In this document: positions 19,047 to 28,523 of the stretch, one piece after another
Layout of the letters: each line of letters starts with the position of its first letter
Position numbering within the stretch: the first letter of the stretch is position 1
NCBI GenBank assembly: GCA_002238685.1
Contig: MPMV01000007.1
Location: 62,001-126,000 of the forward strand
Direction: 5' to 3'
Length of the DNA stretch: 64,000 nucleotides
DNA from: a bacterium EF100-94H03 bin56
Lineage (GTDB): Bacteria; Pseudomonadota; Alphaproteobacteria; SP197
Program-made: the position numbers and the translations under genes
Notes under the pieces: generated by a model
Database searches by the model: none
The model's input: the letters and a program-made list of their open reading frames with translations, nothing else
What the model was told of the DNA's origin: nothing

Positions 19047-20183
19047 ATGGCCGCTCATGACACCGGTGCCCTTGTGGAGAAACTGTCGTGCCTGGCGGAG
19101 CGTGATCTTGCCGATGCATCGACCATGCCAGGCGAGGTCTACGCCTCCCGGGAGTTCTTCGACCTCGAACTGGAGCGGATCTTCGCCAGGGAATGGCTCT
19201 GCGCCGGGCGCGCCGGAAGCATCCCGCAACCGGGTGACTACCTCACATGGAGGATCGGTGCACAACCCGTTGCCGTGGTGCGCCAGAAAGACGGTTCTCT
19301 GATGGCATTCTCGAACGTCTGTCGCCACCGCATGATGAGGCTTCTTTCCGGATCCGGGCGGTGTCGCCGCATCGTCTGTCCCTACCACGCATGGACCTAT
19401 GATCTCGACGGCCGCCTGCTTGAAGCACGCCACATGGACAGGACCCGGAGCTTTGACGCTTCAGCGGTATCATTGCCTCGGATACGCTGCGAGGTCTGGC
19501 AGGGATGGATCTACCTCACGCTGAATGCCAGCATTCCGACGCCTGAGGAGAGGCTTGCGGGACTCGACCACGTGATCGCCGATTACCACGCGGCCGACTA
19601 TGTTGAGGTCGACAGGCAGGACCACGTCTGGAGGACGAACTGGAAGCTTCTCACGGAGAACTTCATGGAAGGCTATCACCTTCCGGTCACGCACCGCCGG
19701 ACGGTGGGCGCGTATTTCCCGGTCGAAGAGACACGCTTTGGCGAGGATGATGCGGCCTTCACCTTCCAGTGGTTCACCAAGACGCCCGATGCCCCGGTGG
19801 GAACGGCTCATCCGCAGAACCGCAGACTGCAAGGCAGGGCACGCTCGACATCGGTTCTGGGTACGATCTTTCCCTGCCACATGTTCGTCCTTGCCCCCGA
19901 CCACCTTTGGTATCTGAGCCTGCAACCCAGGAGCCCAGGTGAGATCGACGTGCGTTACGGTCTTGCGTTCGCACCCGAGGTCATGGCCGACCAGAATGGT
20001 CTTGACGCCCGGATCGAGGAAGCGAAGGCCTTTCTTGACGCCACCAACGAAGAAGACCGCGTGGTGGTCGAAGGCCTCTGGGAGGGCGTGCAGGCGCCGC
20101 TTGCGGAACCTGGACCACTGAGTTGGCTGGAAAAGGAAAACCTCGACTTTCTACGCTACATCCTGAAGATGGTGACAGCCTGA
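19047..20183 (+). CDS. Rieske [2Fe-2S] oxygenase, ring-hydroxylating alpha-subunit type
   Basis: This is a mononuclear non-haem iron oxygenase that takes electrons through a Rieske cluster. The cluster ligands are C92-x-H94 and C111-x2-H114. The catalytic iron site is in NWKLLTENFMEGYHLPVTH, with H211 and H216 and an acidic bridging residue at E204. The 378-residue length suits a single-component alpha subunit. No reductase, ferredoxin or beta subunit is nearby. The substrate is unknown; aromatic acids and quaternary amines such as betaine are possible in this family. The ATG at 19047 has GGAGAGGGG upstream. The gene is followed by a convergent gloA and looks like an insertion between lpxB and gltA. 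Confidence 0.85.
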   Translation: MAAHDTGALVEKLSCLAERDLADASTMPGEVYASREFFDLELERIFAREWLCAGRAGSIPQPGDYLTWRIGAQPVAVVRQKDGSLMAFSNVCRHRMMRLLSGSGRCRRIVCPYHAWTYDLDGRLLEARHMDRTRSFDASAVSLPRIRCEVWQGWIYLTLNASIPTPEERLAGLDHVIADYHAADYVEVDRQDHVWRTNWKLLTENFMEGYHLPVTHRRTVGAYFPVEETRFGEDDAAFTFQWFTKTPDAPVGTAHPQNRRLQGRARSTSVLGTIFPCHMFVLAPDHLWYLSLQPRSPGEIDVRYGLAFAPEVMADQNGLDARIEEAKAFLDATNEEDRVVVEGLWEGVQAPLAEPGPLSWLEKENLDFLRYILKMVTA

Positions 20184-20213
20184 ACGCTGCACGACGTCAA
20201 CCGGGTCAAAGGC

Positions 20214-20633
20214 TTACCACGCACCTGTGTTCGGCATGGAAACCCAGGGTTCGCAGGGCTCAAGTGCCGTTCCCTTCTGCAGCAGTTCGATGGAAATGCC
20301 GTCGGGCGAACGCACGAATGCCATTCTCCCGTCACGTGGAGGACGGTTGATGGTGACCCCGTTTTCGGCCAGCCGGCTGCACATCGCATGAATGTCATCC
20401 ACCTCGTAGGCAAGGTGGCCGAAGTTGCGACCTCCAGCATACTCCTCATCGTCCCAGTTCCACGTCAGTTCGACCTGTGAGTCGGGATTCGCCTCCGCCC
20501 CCAGAAAGACGAGCGTGAAGCGTCCGGCACTGTTCTCGTGGCGATCAATTTCAACGAGTCCGAGCTTGCGACAATAGAAGTCGAGCGATTCATCGAGATC
20601 CCTGACGCGTACCATGGTGTGCAGGTATTTCAT
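20214..20633 (-). CDS. gloA: Lactoylglutathione lyase (glyoxalase I)
   Basis: Glyoxalase I isomerises the hemithioacetal of methylglyoxal and glutathione to lactoylglutathione. The 139-residue protein has the two-repeat VOC fold. The expected metal ligands are all present: H5 in YLHTMVRV, E55 in VELTWNW, H73 in FGHLAYEV and E116 in ISIELLQKG. Substrate-site residues are in [11 protein letters not shown]. The ATG has AAGAGAGA a few bases upstream. It lies 25 bp after gltA on the same strand and could be cotranscribed with it, tying methylglyoxal removal to central metabolism. Confidence 0.95.
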   Translation of the reverse strand: MKYLHTMVRVRDLDESLDFYCRKLGLVEIDRHENSAGRFTLVFLGAEANPDSQVELTWNWDDEEYAGGRNFGHLAYEVDDIHAMCSRLAENGVTINRPPRDGRMAFVRSPDGISIELLQKGTALEPCEPWVSMPNTGAW

Positions 20634-20658
20634 GTCTGTATCTCTCTTTGCGTGAGTT

Positions 20659-21993
<1,335 letters not shown>

Positions 21994-22065
21994 GTTCTCT
22001 TCCCCTTGTGCTCGAGCGCCTGTCCCCCGTCACGCAACCCGTCGAAGCTGTTCTCTGAGGCAAGG

Positions 22066-22095
22066 CCTATAGCAGTTGCGGGACCTGTCCGTCAA
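22066..22095 (-). promoter_or_regulatory. Putative gltA promoter
   Basis: On the minus strand TTGACG (22095-22090) and TATAGG (22071-22066) are 18 bp apart. Read with CTATAG as the -10 the spacing is 17 bp. Transcription would start near 22059 and give a leader of about 65 nt before gltA. Confidence 0.55.
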
Positions 22096-22130
22096 GCAAA
22101 CATGTCCGAGACGCGAGTGTCGAACGGACA

Positions 22131-22172
22131 AATATTACGTATATTCCGAATGTTATATTCCAATTATAACAT
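22131..22172. promoter_or_regulatory. AT-rich double palindrome upstream of gltA
   Basis: ATGTTATA (22150-22157) and TATAACAT (22165-22172) are perfect inverted arms around a 7 bp spacer. A second palindrome, AATAT-TACGT-ATATT, lies at 22131-22145. This block is strikingly AT-rich against its surroundings. It lies 28 bp after the gltX stop and about 40-80 bp upstream of the gltA -35 box, which suits an activator or repressor site. It has no GC stem or T run, so it is not a normal terminator. I could not match it to a known regulator. Confidence 0.5.
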
Positions 22173-22199
22173 ACATGTGCGATCCGCACCGACGAGCGG

Positions 22200-23612
22200 T
22201 CAGGGACTGGCGATCTGTGTGACATCCTTGATTCTGGCAAGACACTCGTCGCGGCCAAGGAGTGCGAGGACGTCGAATATGGGTGGCGAAACGGTGCTGC
22301 CAGTCAAGGCGGCCCTCAATGGCTGGGCCACCTTGCCCAGGGAAATGGATCGCTCCTCGCCGAACTCGCGCACGCACGCTTCAAGTGATGTCACGTCCCA
22401 GGATTCGAGGCGATCGAATCGGGACAGCAGTTCGGCGAGACACGTGACGGCATCATCACCGAGTAGCTTCGCTGCCTTCGGCTCTATCAGAAGAGGGCGT
22501 ACATGAAAGAGAAAACAGGCATGCTTGGCCAGTTCCACCAGGGTTTTTGACCTTTCCTTGAGAACCGGCATGGCCCTTAACAGCAAGGCTGTTTCGCCAT
22601 CATCAATGTTCCGCGCCAACTTGCCGGCGACGTGAGGGGTGGCGAGGCGGGCGAGCGCCGTGTCGTCGGTGTTCCTGATGTAGTGCCGGTTGAGAGTGGA
22701 CAGCCTGTCAGGATCGAAACGGGCCGGGGATTTGCCGATCGCAGGAAAATCGAACCAGTGAACCGCGTTTTCCCTTGAAATTACTTCCTCGTCACCGTGG
22801 CTCCAGCCCAGGCGCAGCAGGTGGTTGACGAGGGCATCGGCGAGAAAGCCCTCCTCACGGTAATGCTCGATGCCGGTTGCGCCATGGCGTTTCGACAGTC
22901 GGGTTCCATCGGCTCCGTGAATCAGGGGGATATGGGCAAATTCCGGCGGCGTCCATGCGAGTGCCTGGTAGATCTGGCTCTGGCGGGCTGCGTTGACGAG
23001 GTGCTCGTCACCACGGATCACGTGAGTGACACCCATTTCATGATCATCGACAACAACCGAGAGCATGTATGTCGGGGTGCCGTCGGCGCGCAGGAGAACC
23101 ATGTCATCGAGTTCGGCGTTGGCGATTGCCACCTCACCCTGCACATGATCATTGATGATCGTATGCCCTTCGCGGGGCGCTTTCAGACGGATTGCGGGAG
23201 TGACGCCAGGGGGGGCATCGCCAGGGTCCCGGTCACGCCAGGTTCCATCGTAGCGCCAGACGCGGCCCTCATCCTTCGCACGTGTCCTGGAGCGCTGCAA
23301 ATCGTCACTTGACATGTAACAGCGATAGGCATGGCCGGAATCAAGCAGGGTCCGGACGATCTCCCGGTGACGGGCCGAACGCGCGAACTGGAAGACAGGT
23401 TCTCCATCCCAGTCGATTCCAAGCCAGTCGAGGGCATCGAAGATGGCCTGAACCGACTCTTGTGTCGATCGCTTGCGATCCGTGTCCTCGATGCGCAGCC
23501 GGAACGTGCCGTGGCAGTGGCGGGCATAGAGCCAGTTGAACAATGCCGTGCGAGCGCCGCCTATGTGCAGAGTCCCCGTCGGAGACGGGGCAAATCGCGT
23601 CACAATGTTCAT
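22200..23612 (-). CDS. gltX: Glutamate--tRNA ligase
   Basis: GltX charges tRNA-Glu. The class I start TRFAPSPTGTLHIGGAR carries the HIGH-type motif at residues 16-19, and the KMSKS-type loop is RLSKRHG. Other catalytic-core signatures are FRLRIEDTDRKRS and GEVAIANAELDDMVLLRADGT. The product is 470 residues. The frame is open upstream of the ATG at 23612, but conservation begins at MNIVTRFAPS and lexA ends only 7 bp before it. Some alphaproteobacteria have two GltX paralogues with different tRNA preferences, and I cannot tell which type this is. Confidence 0.95.
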   Translation of the reverse strand: MNIVTRFAPSPTGTLHIGGARTALFNWLYARHCHGTFRLRIEDTDRKRSTQESVQAIFDALDWLGIDWDGEPVFQFARSARHREIVRTLLDSGHAYRCYMSSDDLQRSRTRAKDEGRVWRYDGTWRDRDPGDAPPGVTPAIRLKAPREGHTIINDHVQGEVAIANAELDDMVLLRADGTPTYMLSVVVDDHEMGVTHVIRGDEHLVNAARQSQIYQALAWTPPEFAHIPLIHGADGTRLSKRHGATGIEHYREEGFLADALVNHLLRLGWSHGDEEVISRENAVHWFDFPAIGKSPARFDPDRLSTLNRHYIRNTDDTALARLATPHVAGKLARNIDDGETALLLRAMPVLKERSKTLVELAKHACFLFHVRPLLIEPKAAKLLGDDAVTCLAELLSRFDRLESWDVTSLEACVREFGEERSISLGKVAQPLRAALTGSTVSPPIFDVLALLGRDECLARIKDVTQIASP

Positions 23613-23619
23613 GAAGAAA

Positions 23620-24291
23620 TCAGTAGCGGCGCAACAGGCCCACCAGGCGGCCCTGGACCCTGACGCGATCCGAATCATAGCGGTTCGTACGGTATGCCGG
23701 ATTGGATGCTTCAAGCGCGGTTGTCCTGCCGGATCGGCGCAGCCGCTTGAGTGTCGCCTCGGCCTCATCGATCAGAGCGACAACGATGGTGCCGTTTTCT
23801 GCGGTCTCGGCGTGCTCGATGATGACCGTATCGCCATCGAGAATACCGGCGCCGGTCATGGAATCACCCTCGATCTCCAGGGCATAGCACTTTCTTGCGC
23901 CGACAATACCTGCCGGGATCTCGACATTCCCGGTCGGATCACGCAGTGCCTCGATGGGCGTGCCTGCCGCGATCCGGCCGTGCAGCGGCAACATCACGGT
24001 ATTGTCATTGGATGCCGCCGGGGAGTCGCCAAACACGGTTTCCATGTTTGCGGGCATGTCCCGCTGGTTGTGTGGCTCAGGTGGCATTTTCAGGATTTCT
24101 AGCGCCCGGGCACGATAGGGGAGGCGCCGCAGGAACCGGCGCTCTTCCAGGGCCTTGATCATGCGGTGGATTCCGGATTTCGACCTGATTCCCACCGCGT
24201 TCTTCATTTCCTCGAAGGAGGGCGAAATTCCGTCCCTGGCGAGACGGCTGTTGATATAGAGCAACAGTTCCTGCTGTTTGGGTGTCAACAT
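23620..24291 (-). CDS. lexA: SOS response repressor LexA
   Basis: LexA represses DNA repair genes and cleaves itself when RecA filaments form. The winged-helix N-terminal domain covers residues 1-66 (MLTPKQQELLLYI; GISPSFEEMKNAVG). The self-cleavage site is A109-G110 in RIAAGTP. The catalytic pair is S144 in EGDSMTG and K182 in ATLKRL. I chose the ATG at 24291 because GAAGGTG lies upstream and because an in-frame ATG at 24327 would sit at or before the transcription start predicted by the promoter at 24330-24358. Length is 223 residues. Confidence 0.96.
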   Translation of the reverse strand: MLTPKQQELLLYINSRLARDGISPSFEEMKNAVGIRSKSGIHRMIKALEERRFLRRLPYRARALEILKMPPEPHNQRDMPANMETVFGDSPAASNDNTVMLPLHGRIAAGTPIEALRDPTGNVEIPAGIVGARKCYALEIEGDSMTGAGILDGDTVIIEHAETAENGTIVVALIDEAEATLKRLRRSGRTTALEASNPAYRTNRYDSDRVRVQGRLVGLLRRY

Positions 24292-24329
24292 GTCCAGATC
24301 ACCTTCTCGCGGGAGGGATGTTGCCATTT

Positions 24330-24358
24330 GTTCTAGTAAGGTTCACCTTATGTGTCAA
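24330..24358 (-). promoter_or_regulatory. lexA promoter with LexA (SOS) box
   Basis: On the minus strand TTGACA (24358-24353) and TAGAAC (24335-24330) are 17 bp apart. Overlapping the -10 is GAAC-N7-GAAC at 24344-24330, which reads GTTC-N7-GTTC on the plus strand. This direct repeat is the known alphaproteobacterial LexA box, so lexA is very probably autoregulated. The -35 box lies inside the last codons of moeA (Leu-Asp-Thr-stop). Confidence 0.85.
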
Positions 24359-25547
24359 GTCTCATGACAGTCACATGCCCGCCTGCAGGAACAGCAGGAG
24401 CATGGGGGGCACGAATGATGAAGCAGGATGCTGATGCGAGCACCGCCACCATGGAACTGTCTTGCCTGTCGAAAGTCGTCACTTCGAGCTGGCCGGAGGC
24501 ACTCCGTGCGTGGGTCGCCCTCAGGTAGTCCTGCCGTTCGTCGTTGACGGCCAGATCGGTCGTGGTGATCGCCGTTTCGTCCCCGATATCACCATCGACG
24601 CGACCGAGCATGGTGTGTATGGCCGGACGCAGGAACAGATGCCCGCACACCAGAGTGGAGACTGGATTGCCGGGAAATCCGAGAATGGGCATGGAATCCA
24701 GAAGGCCGAAGGCCAACGGCTTGCCCGGGCGCATGGCAACCTTCCAGAAATCAAGGTCCATGCCCTGATCATCCATGACCTTGCGGACAAGGTCGTGTTC
24801 GCCCACGGACATTCCGCCGGTCACGACAAGCATGTCGCTTCCAGCCGCGTGGCAAAGACAATCCAGTATGGACTGCCTGTTATCGCGGGCGATGCCAAGG
24901 TTGACCGCTTCGCCGCCAGCCTGGGTGACGAGCGCTCCGAGCACCAGGGAATTCGAACTGACGACCTGGTCGGGGCGCGGAACATCACCCGGGCGCACCA
25001 GCTCGTCGCCAGTGCCCATGATGGCGACCCTCGGTCGTCGGGCGACCCTGACCCAGGATGCATTCATCGAAGCGATCAGGCCAATCTCGCGTGGCCCCAG
25101 AAGGCGCCCGGCCAGCCCTGCCGCATCCCCTTCGGCAAAGTCGAGACCACGCCGGCGCACGAATCTTCCTGCATGGACCGACTCTCGGACGGTCACCCTT
25201 GAGCCGTTGCGGACAGCGTTTTCCTGGATCACCACACTGTCGGCTCCAACCGGCAATACACCACCGGTGAAGATCCGCACGGCCTCACCGGGTCCGATGG
25301 ATCCGGTGAGGGCATGGCCGGCCGGGGCCTCGCCAACGATGTCGAGGATGGTCGGGACGGTGGCCACATCGATGGCCCGCACCGCATAGCCATCCATGGA
25401 GGAAACGGCGGCAGGAGGCTTGGTGACAGAGGAAACGACATCAACCGCCAGAACCCGGCCGGTGCACTGTGACAGTGCCACTTCCTCGAAGGGGACCCTC
25501 TTCAGGTTCCTTCGAATGCGTGTTCCGGCTTCGTCAACGCTGATCAT
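24348..25547 (-). CDS. moeA: Molybdopterin molybdenumtransferase
   Basis: MoeA inserts molybdate into adenylylated molybdopterin, the last step of molybdenum cofactor synthesis. The N-terminal part has [10 protein letters not shown]. Other landmarks are [47 protein letters not shown] and [10 protein letters not shown], all typical of the family. At 399 residues it is full length. It overlaps moaC by 14 bp upstream. Its final codons contain the -35 box of lexA. Confidence 0.96.
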   Translation of the reverse strand: MISVDEAGTRIRRNLKRVPFEEVALSQCTGRVLAVDVVSSVTKPPAAVSSMDGYAVRAIDVATVPTILDIVGEAPAGHALTGSIGPGEAVRIFTGGVLPVGADSVVIQENAVRNGSRVTVRESVHAGRFVRRRGLDFAEGDAAGLAGRLLGPREIGLIASMNASWVRVARRPRVAIMGTGDELVRPGDVPRPDQVVSSNSLVLGALVTQAGGEAVNLGIARDNRQSILDCLCHAAGSDMLVVTGGMSVGEHDLVRKVMDDQGMDLDFWKVAMRPGKPLAFGLLDSMPILGFPGNPVSTLVCGHLFLRPAIHTMLGRVDGDIGDETAITTTDLAVNDERQDYLRATHARSASGQLEVTTFDRQDSSMVAVLASASCFIIRAPHAPAVPAGGHVTVMRLDT

Positions 25548-26019
25548 GGCGCCAATCGTCGGAGCGTCCGCCCGACTTCTCGACGAGGTGGATTCCGTCG
25601 ATCACCATGTGCCGGTCAACCGCTTTCAGCATGTCGTAGACCGTCAATGCCGCCACCGAAACAGCGGTGAGAGCCTCCATTTCCACTCCGGTTCTGCCCG
25701 TCACCCTGCAGGTGGCGACGATCGTGATGGCGGAGTGCTCCGTGTCGGGTTCGAGCATGACGCTTACCGAGGTCAACCCCAGGGGATGGCACAGCGGAAT
25801 GATCTCCGATGTTTTCTTGGCCGCCATGATGCCAGCGATGCGGGCTACCGCGAACACGTCCCCCTTGGGAACGTCGCCAGCGACGACGAGATCGAGCGTG
25901 CGCCGATCCATGGTCACGCGGCCAAGGGCCCTGGCCACCCTCTCGGTCACCGCCTTGTCCGAAACATCAACCATGCGCGCCCGTCCACTGGTATCGAGAT
26001 GGGTCAGTGAGTCGTTCAT
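25534..26019 (-). CDS. moaC: Cyclic pyranopterin monophosphate synthase
   Basis: MoaC forms cyclic pyranopterin monophosphate from the product of MoaA, early in molybdenum cofactor synthesis. The 161-residue product shows [46 protein letters not shown] and KAVDRHMVI, matching the family throughout. The ATG at 26019 has AAGGAGA upstream. MoaA, MoaB, MoaD and MoaE are not in the window. Confidence 0.96.
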   Translation of the reverse strand: MNDSLTHLDTSGRARMVDVSDKAVTERVARALGRVTMDRRTLDLVVAGDVPKGDVFAVARIAGIMAAKKTSEIIPLCHPLGLTSVSVMLEPDTEHSAITIVATCRVTGRTGVEMEALTAVSVAALTVYDMLKAVDRHMVIDGIHLVEKSGGRSDDWRHDQR

Positions 26020-26050
26020 CGCATGGTCTCCTTGCGCTACAGCCGCCAAC

Positions 26051-26845
26051 TCACGACGAGTCGCCGAGGAGGGCACGCGTGGCGGCGCCGATGTCAGCCT
26101 GGCGCATGAGGTGTTCGCCGGCCAGGAAACGTCTGATCCCCGCCCGCATCATGGTCACCAGATCTCCGTGGGATCTGAGCCCGCTTTCACAGACCACGTC
26201 CCGGTCCGGCGGCACAAGGGGGCCGAGCGTGAGTGCCGTCTGAAGATCCACACGGAGTGTCCTGAGATTGCGGTTGTTGATGCCGACCAGCCTGGCATCG
26301 AGCGACAGGGCCCGTTCCAGCTCTCCGCGATCGTGAACCTCGACAAGCACATCGAGATCATGGTCCCGGGCTGTCGCCACGAGTTCTCCGGCAAGCGCAT
26401 CATCGACGGCGGCAAGGATGACGAGGATGCAGTCGGCGCCGATGGCTCTCGATTCGGTCACCTGGTAGGGATCAACCATGAAGTCCTTGCGCAGGCAGGG
26501 CAGGCCGCTGGATTTGCGGGCAGCAGAAAGATCGTCATCCCGTCCGCCAAACCACGGTGTGTCGGTCAGAACCGAAAGGCAGGCGGCTCCGGCCGTCCTG
26601 TAGGTTTCGGCAATGGCCCGGGCGTCGAAGTCCTCGCGAATCAATCCGGCACTGGGCGAAGCTTTCTTGATTTCGGCGATGAGCCCGATCCCGTCCACGG
26701 CCTTCGCTGCCAGCGCTGTTGCGAACCCGGCAGGTGGGGCCAGGGTGCGGATCGTTGCCTCGAGATCCGCGAGCGGGCGGCTTGTCCTGCGGCGCGCGAC
26801 ATGGTCCCGCTTGTCGCGGCAGATGCGTTCGAGGACATCCGACAT
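26051..26845 (-). CDS. trpC: Indole-3-glycerol phosphate synthase
   Basis: TrpC makes indole-3-glycerol phosphate from CdRP in tryptophan synthesis. The TIM barrel shows [47 protein letters not shown] and VCESGL, covering the catalytic lysines, glutamates and asparagine. It is a stand-alone enzyme of 264 residues with no fused TrpF. It lies 5 bp after trpD and 31 bp before moaC in one operon. Confidence 0.97.
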   Translation of the reverse strand: MSDVLERICRDKRDHVARRRTSRPLADLEATIRTLAPPAGFATALAAKAVDGIGLIAEIKKASPSAGLIREDFDARAIAETYRTAGAACLSVLTDTPWFGGRDDDLSAARKSSGLPCLRKDFMVDPYQVTESRAIGADCILVILAAVDDALAGELVATARDHDLDVLVEVHDRGELERALSLDARLVGINNRNLRTLRVDLQTALTLGPLVPPDRDVVCESGLRSHGDLVTMMRAGIRRFLAGEHLMRQADIGAATRALLGDSS

Positions 26846-26850
26846 GGCGG

Positions 26851-27882
26851 TCAGGCGTTTCCGCCGGTAATCGCCACCAGGCGATCAAGTGTCTGCCGGG
26901 CGGCGCGGTTGTCGATCGACGCGCGGGCCAGTGCCACTCCCTCCGAGAGAGTTGCTGCCCGCTTCGCAACGCAAAGCGATGCGGCGGCATTCAGAAGCAC
27001 TGTGTCGCGGAAGGCGCCGGGCTCACCCTCGAGAAGACCGGTCATGGCCGAGGCGTTTTCTTCGGGCGAGCCACCGGCGATGGCCCGAAACGGGGCCGCC
27101 TCCAGGCCGGCATCGGCCGCACTCACCCTTGTCGTTCGGATTGTCCCGTTGTCCAGGATCACCACGTGATTGTCCGACGTGAGAGTCAGCTCGTCGCACC
27201 CATCGGCGCTGTGGACCACCCAGGCGCTCCTGGCTCCCAGTTCCCGCAGCACGCGGGCGAAGGGTTCGGCCCACTCCTGTGCCGCCACGCCCATGAGGTA
27301 GAGACCGACCCGGGCTGGATTGGCCAGCGGTCCGAGGAGATTGAAGATGGTGCGCACGGCAAGTTCCTGCCGGGCCGGCATGACGTGGCGCATGGCTCCG
27401 TGATGACGTGGCGCCAGCATGAAGCCGATGCCTGCGTCATCGATGGCGCGTTGCACTGTCTCGTGATCGGCGGCGAGGTCGACGCCGAGAGCCGAAAGAA
27501 CATCGGCCGCGCCCGAGCGTGACGATGCAGCTCGATTCCCGTGCTTTGCCACAGTGACACCGCAGCCGGCGACCACGAGTGCGGTCGCAGTCGAGATATT
27601 GAGCGTTCCCTTGCCGTCTCCTCCGGTCCCGACGATGTCCATCGCGCCATCGGGCGCGGTCATGCGGACCATACGCGAGCGCAGGGAACGCGCTCCGCCT
27701 GTGAGTTCGGCGACCGTCTCGCCACGGACTGCAAGAGCCATGAGGAAACCGCCCAATTGCGCCGGTGTGGCATCCCCGGACATGATGACATCGAAAGCCC
27801 GGGACGCCTCGTCCGCGTCGAGGGTCGCACCCCCTGAAACACGCGCGATCCATGGCTTGAGCCCCTGGGATGTGTCTGTCAC
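26851..27882 (-). CDS. trpD: Anthranilate phosphoribosyltransferase
   Basis: TrpD transfers phosphoribose from PRPP to anthranilate. The protein is 343 residues. The helical N-terminal domain has MSGDATPAQLGGFLMAL, and the PRPP site is DIVGTGGDGKGTLNISTA. KHGNRAASSRSGAADVL is the anthranilate-site signature, with the phosphate-binding serines. The start overlaps the trpG stop. It is separate from the TrpG amidotransferase. Confidence 0.97.
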   Translation of the reverse strand: MTDTSQGLKPWIARVSGGATLDADEASRAFDVIMSGDATPAQLGGFLMALAVRGETVAELTGGARSLRSRMVRMTAPDGAMDIVGTGGDGKGTLNISTATALVVAGCGVTVAKHGNRAASSRSGAADVLSALGVDLAADHETVQRAIDDAGIGFMLAPRHHGAMRHVMPARQELAVRTIFNLLGPLANPARVGLYLMGVAAQEWAEPFARVLRELGARSAWVVHSADGCDELTLTSDNHVVILDNGTIRTTRVSAADAGLEAAPFRAIAGGSPEENASAMTGLLEGEPGAFRDTVLLNAAASLCVAKRAATLSEGVALARASIDNRAARQTLDRLVAITGGNA

Positions 27883-28466
27883 GTGTGTTCTCCCGTCTCC
27901 AGCATGTCGAGAAAGTTCCCGAGAATGCCATGGCCATGTTCAGATTCGATGCTCTCGGGATGGAACTGGACGCCATGAATGGGCAGTTCCCGGTGGCGCA
28001 CACCCATGATGATTCCGTCTCTTGTCCTGGAGTTGACTTCAAGGCACCCAGGCACGCTTCCCGGGCACAGAGTCAGTGAATGGTAGCGTGTTGCCCGAAG
28101 CGGTGTGGGAATTGCGTCGAACACGCCGTTTCCATCGTGTTCGATGACCGAAAGCTTGCCATGCATGGGACGGGGCGCGCGGTCGATGGTGCCGCCGAAA
28201 GCCTGGCCAATGGCCTGATGTCCCAGGCAGACGCCAAGAAGGGGCAGAGACTCGCGGGCCGAGCGCTTCACGAGTTCGAGACAGATGCCCGCCCGGTCGG
28301 GATCACATGGTCCGGGGGAAATGACAATGCCCCGTGGCCGCATGGCCATGATCTCGTCAACGGTGATCGCGTCGTTGCGATGGACATCGCATGAGGCACC
28401 CAGCTCTCCCAGGTAGTGCAACAGGTTGTAGGTAAAGCTGTCGTAGTTGTCGATCAGCACAAGCAT
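27879..28466 (-). CDS. trpG: Anthranilate synthase component II (glutamine amidotransferase)
   Basis: This class I amidotransferase frees ammonia from glutamine for TrpE. The catalytic triad is C80 in LLGVCLGHQAIG, with H169 and E171 in VQFHPESIE. The first residues MLVLIDNYDSFTYNL are typical of TrpG and PabA. I chose the ATG at 28466, which has AAAGGG upstream; a GTG two codons earlier is possible. TrpG and PabA cannot be told apart by sequence alone and one protein may serve both. The trp context favours TrpG. Confidence 0.95.
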   Translation of the reverse strand: MLVLIDNYDSFTYNLLHYLGELGASCDVHRNDAITVDEIMAMRPRGIVISPGPCDPDRAGICLELVKRSARESLPLLGVCLGHQAIGQAFGGTIDRAPRPMHGKLSVIEHDGNGVFDAIPTPLRATRYHSLTLCPGSVPGCLEVNSRTRDGIIMGVRHRELPIHGVQFHPESIESEHGHGILGNFLDMLETGEHT

Positions 28467-28523
28467 GATCACCCTTTCACTGCCGGGGACAACCGCTCCA
28501 GGTCGGCATCGGCGGACTATGCG

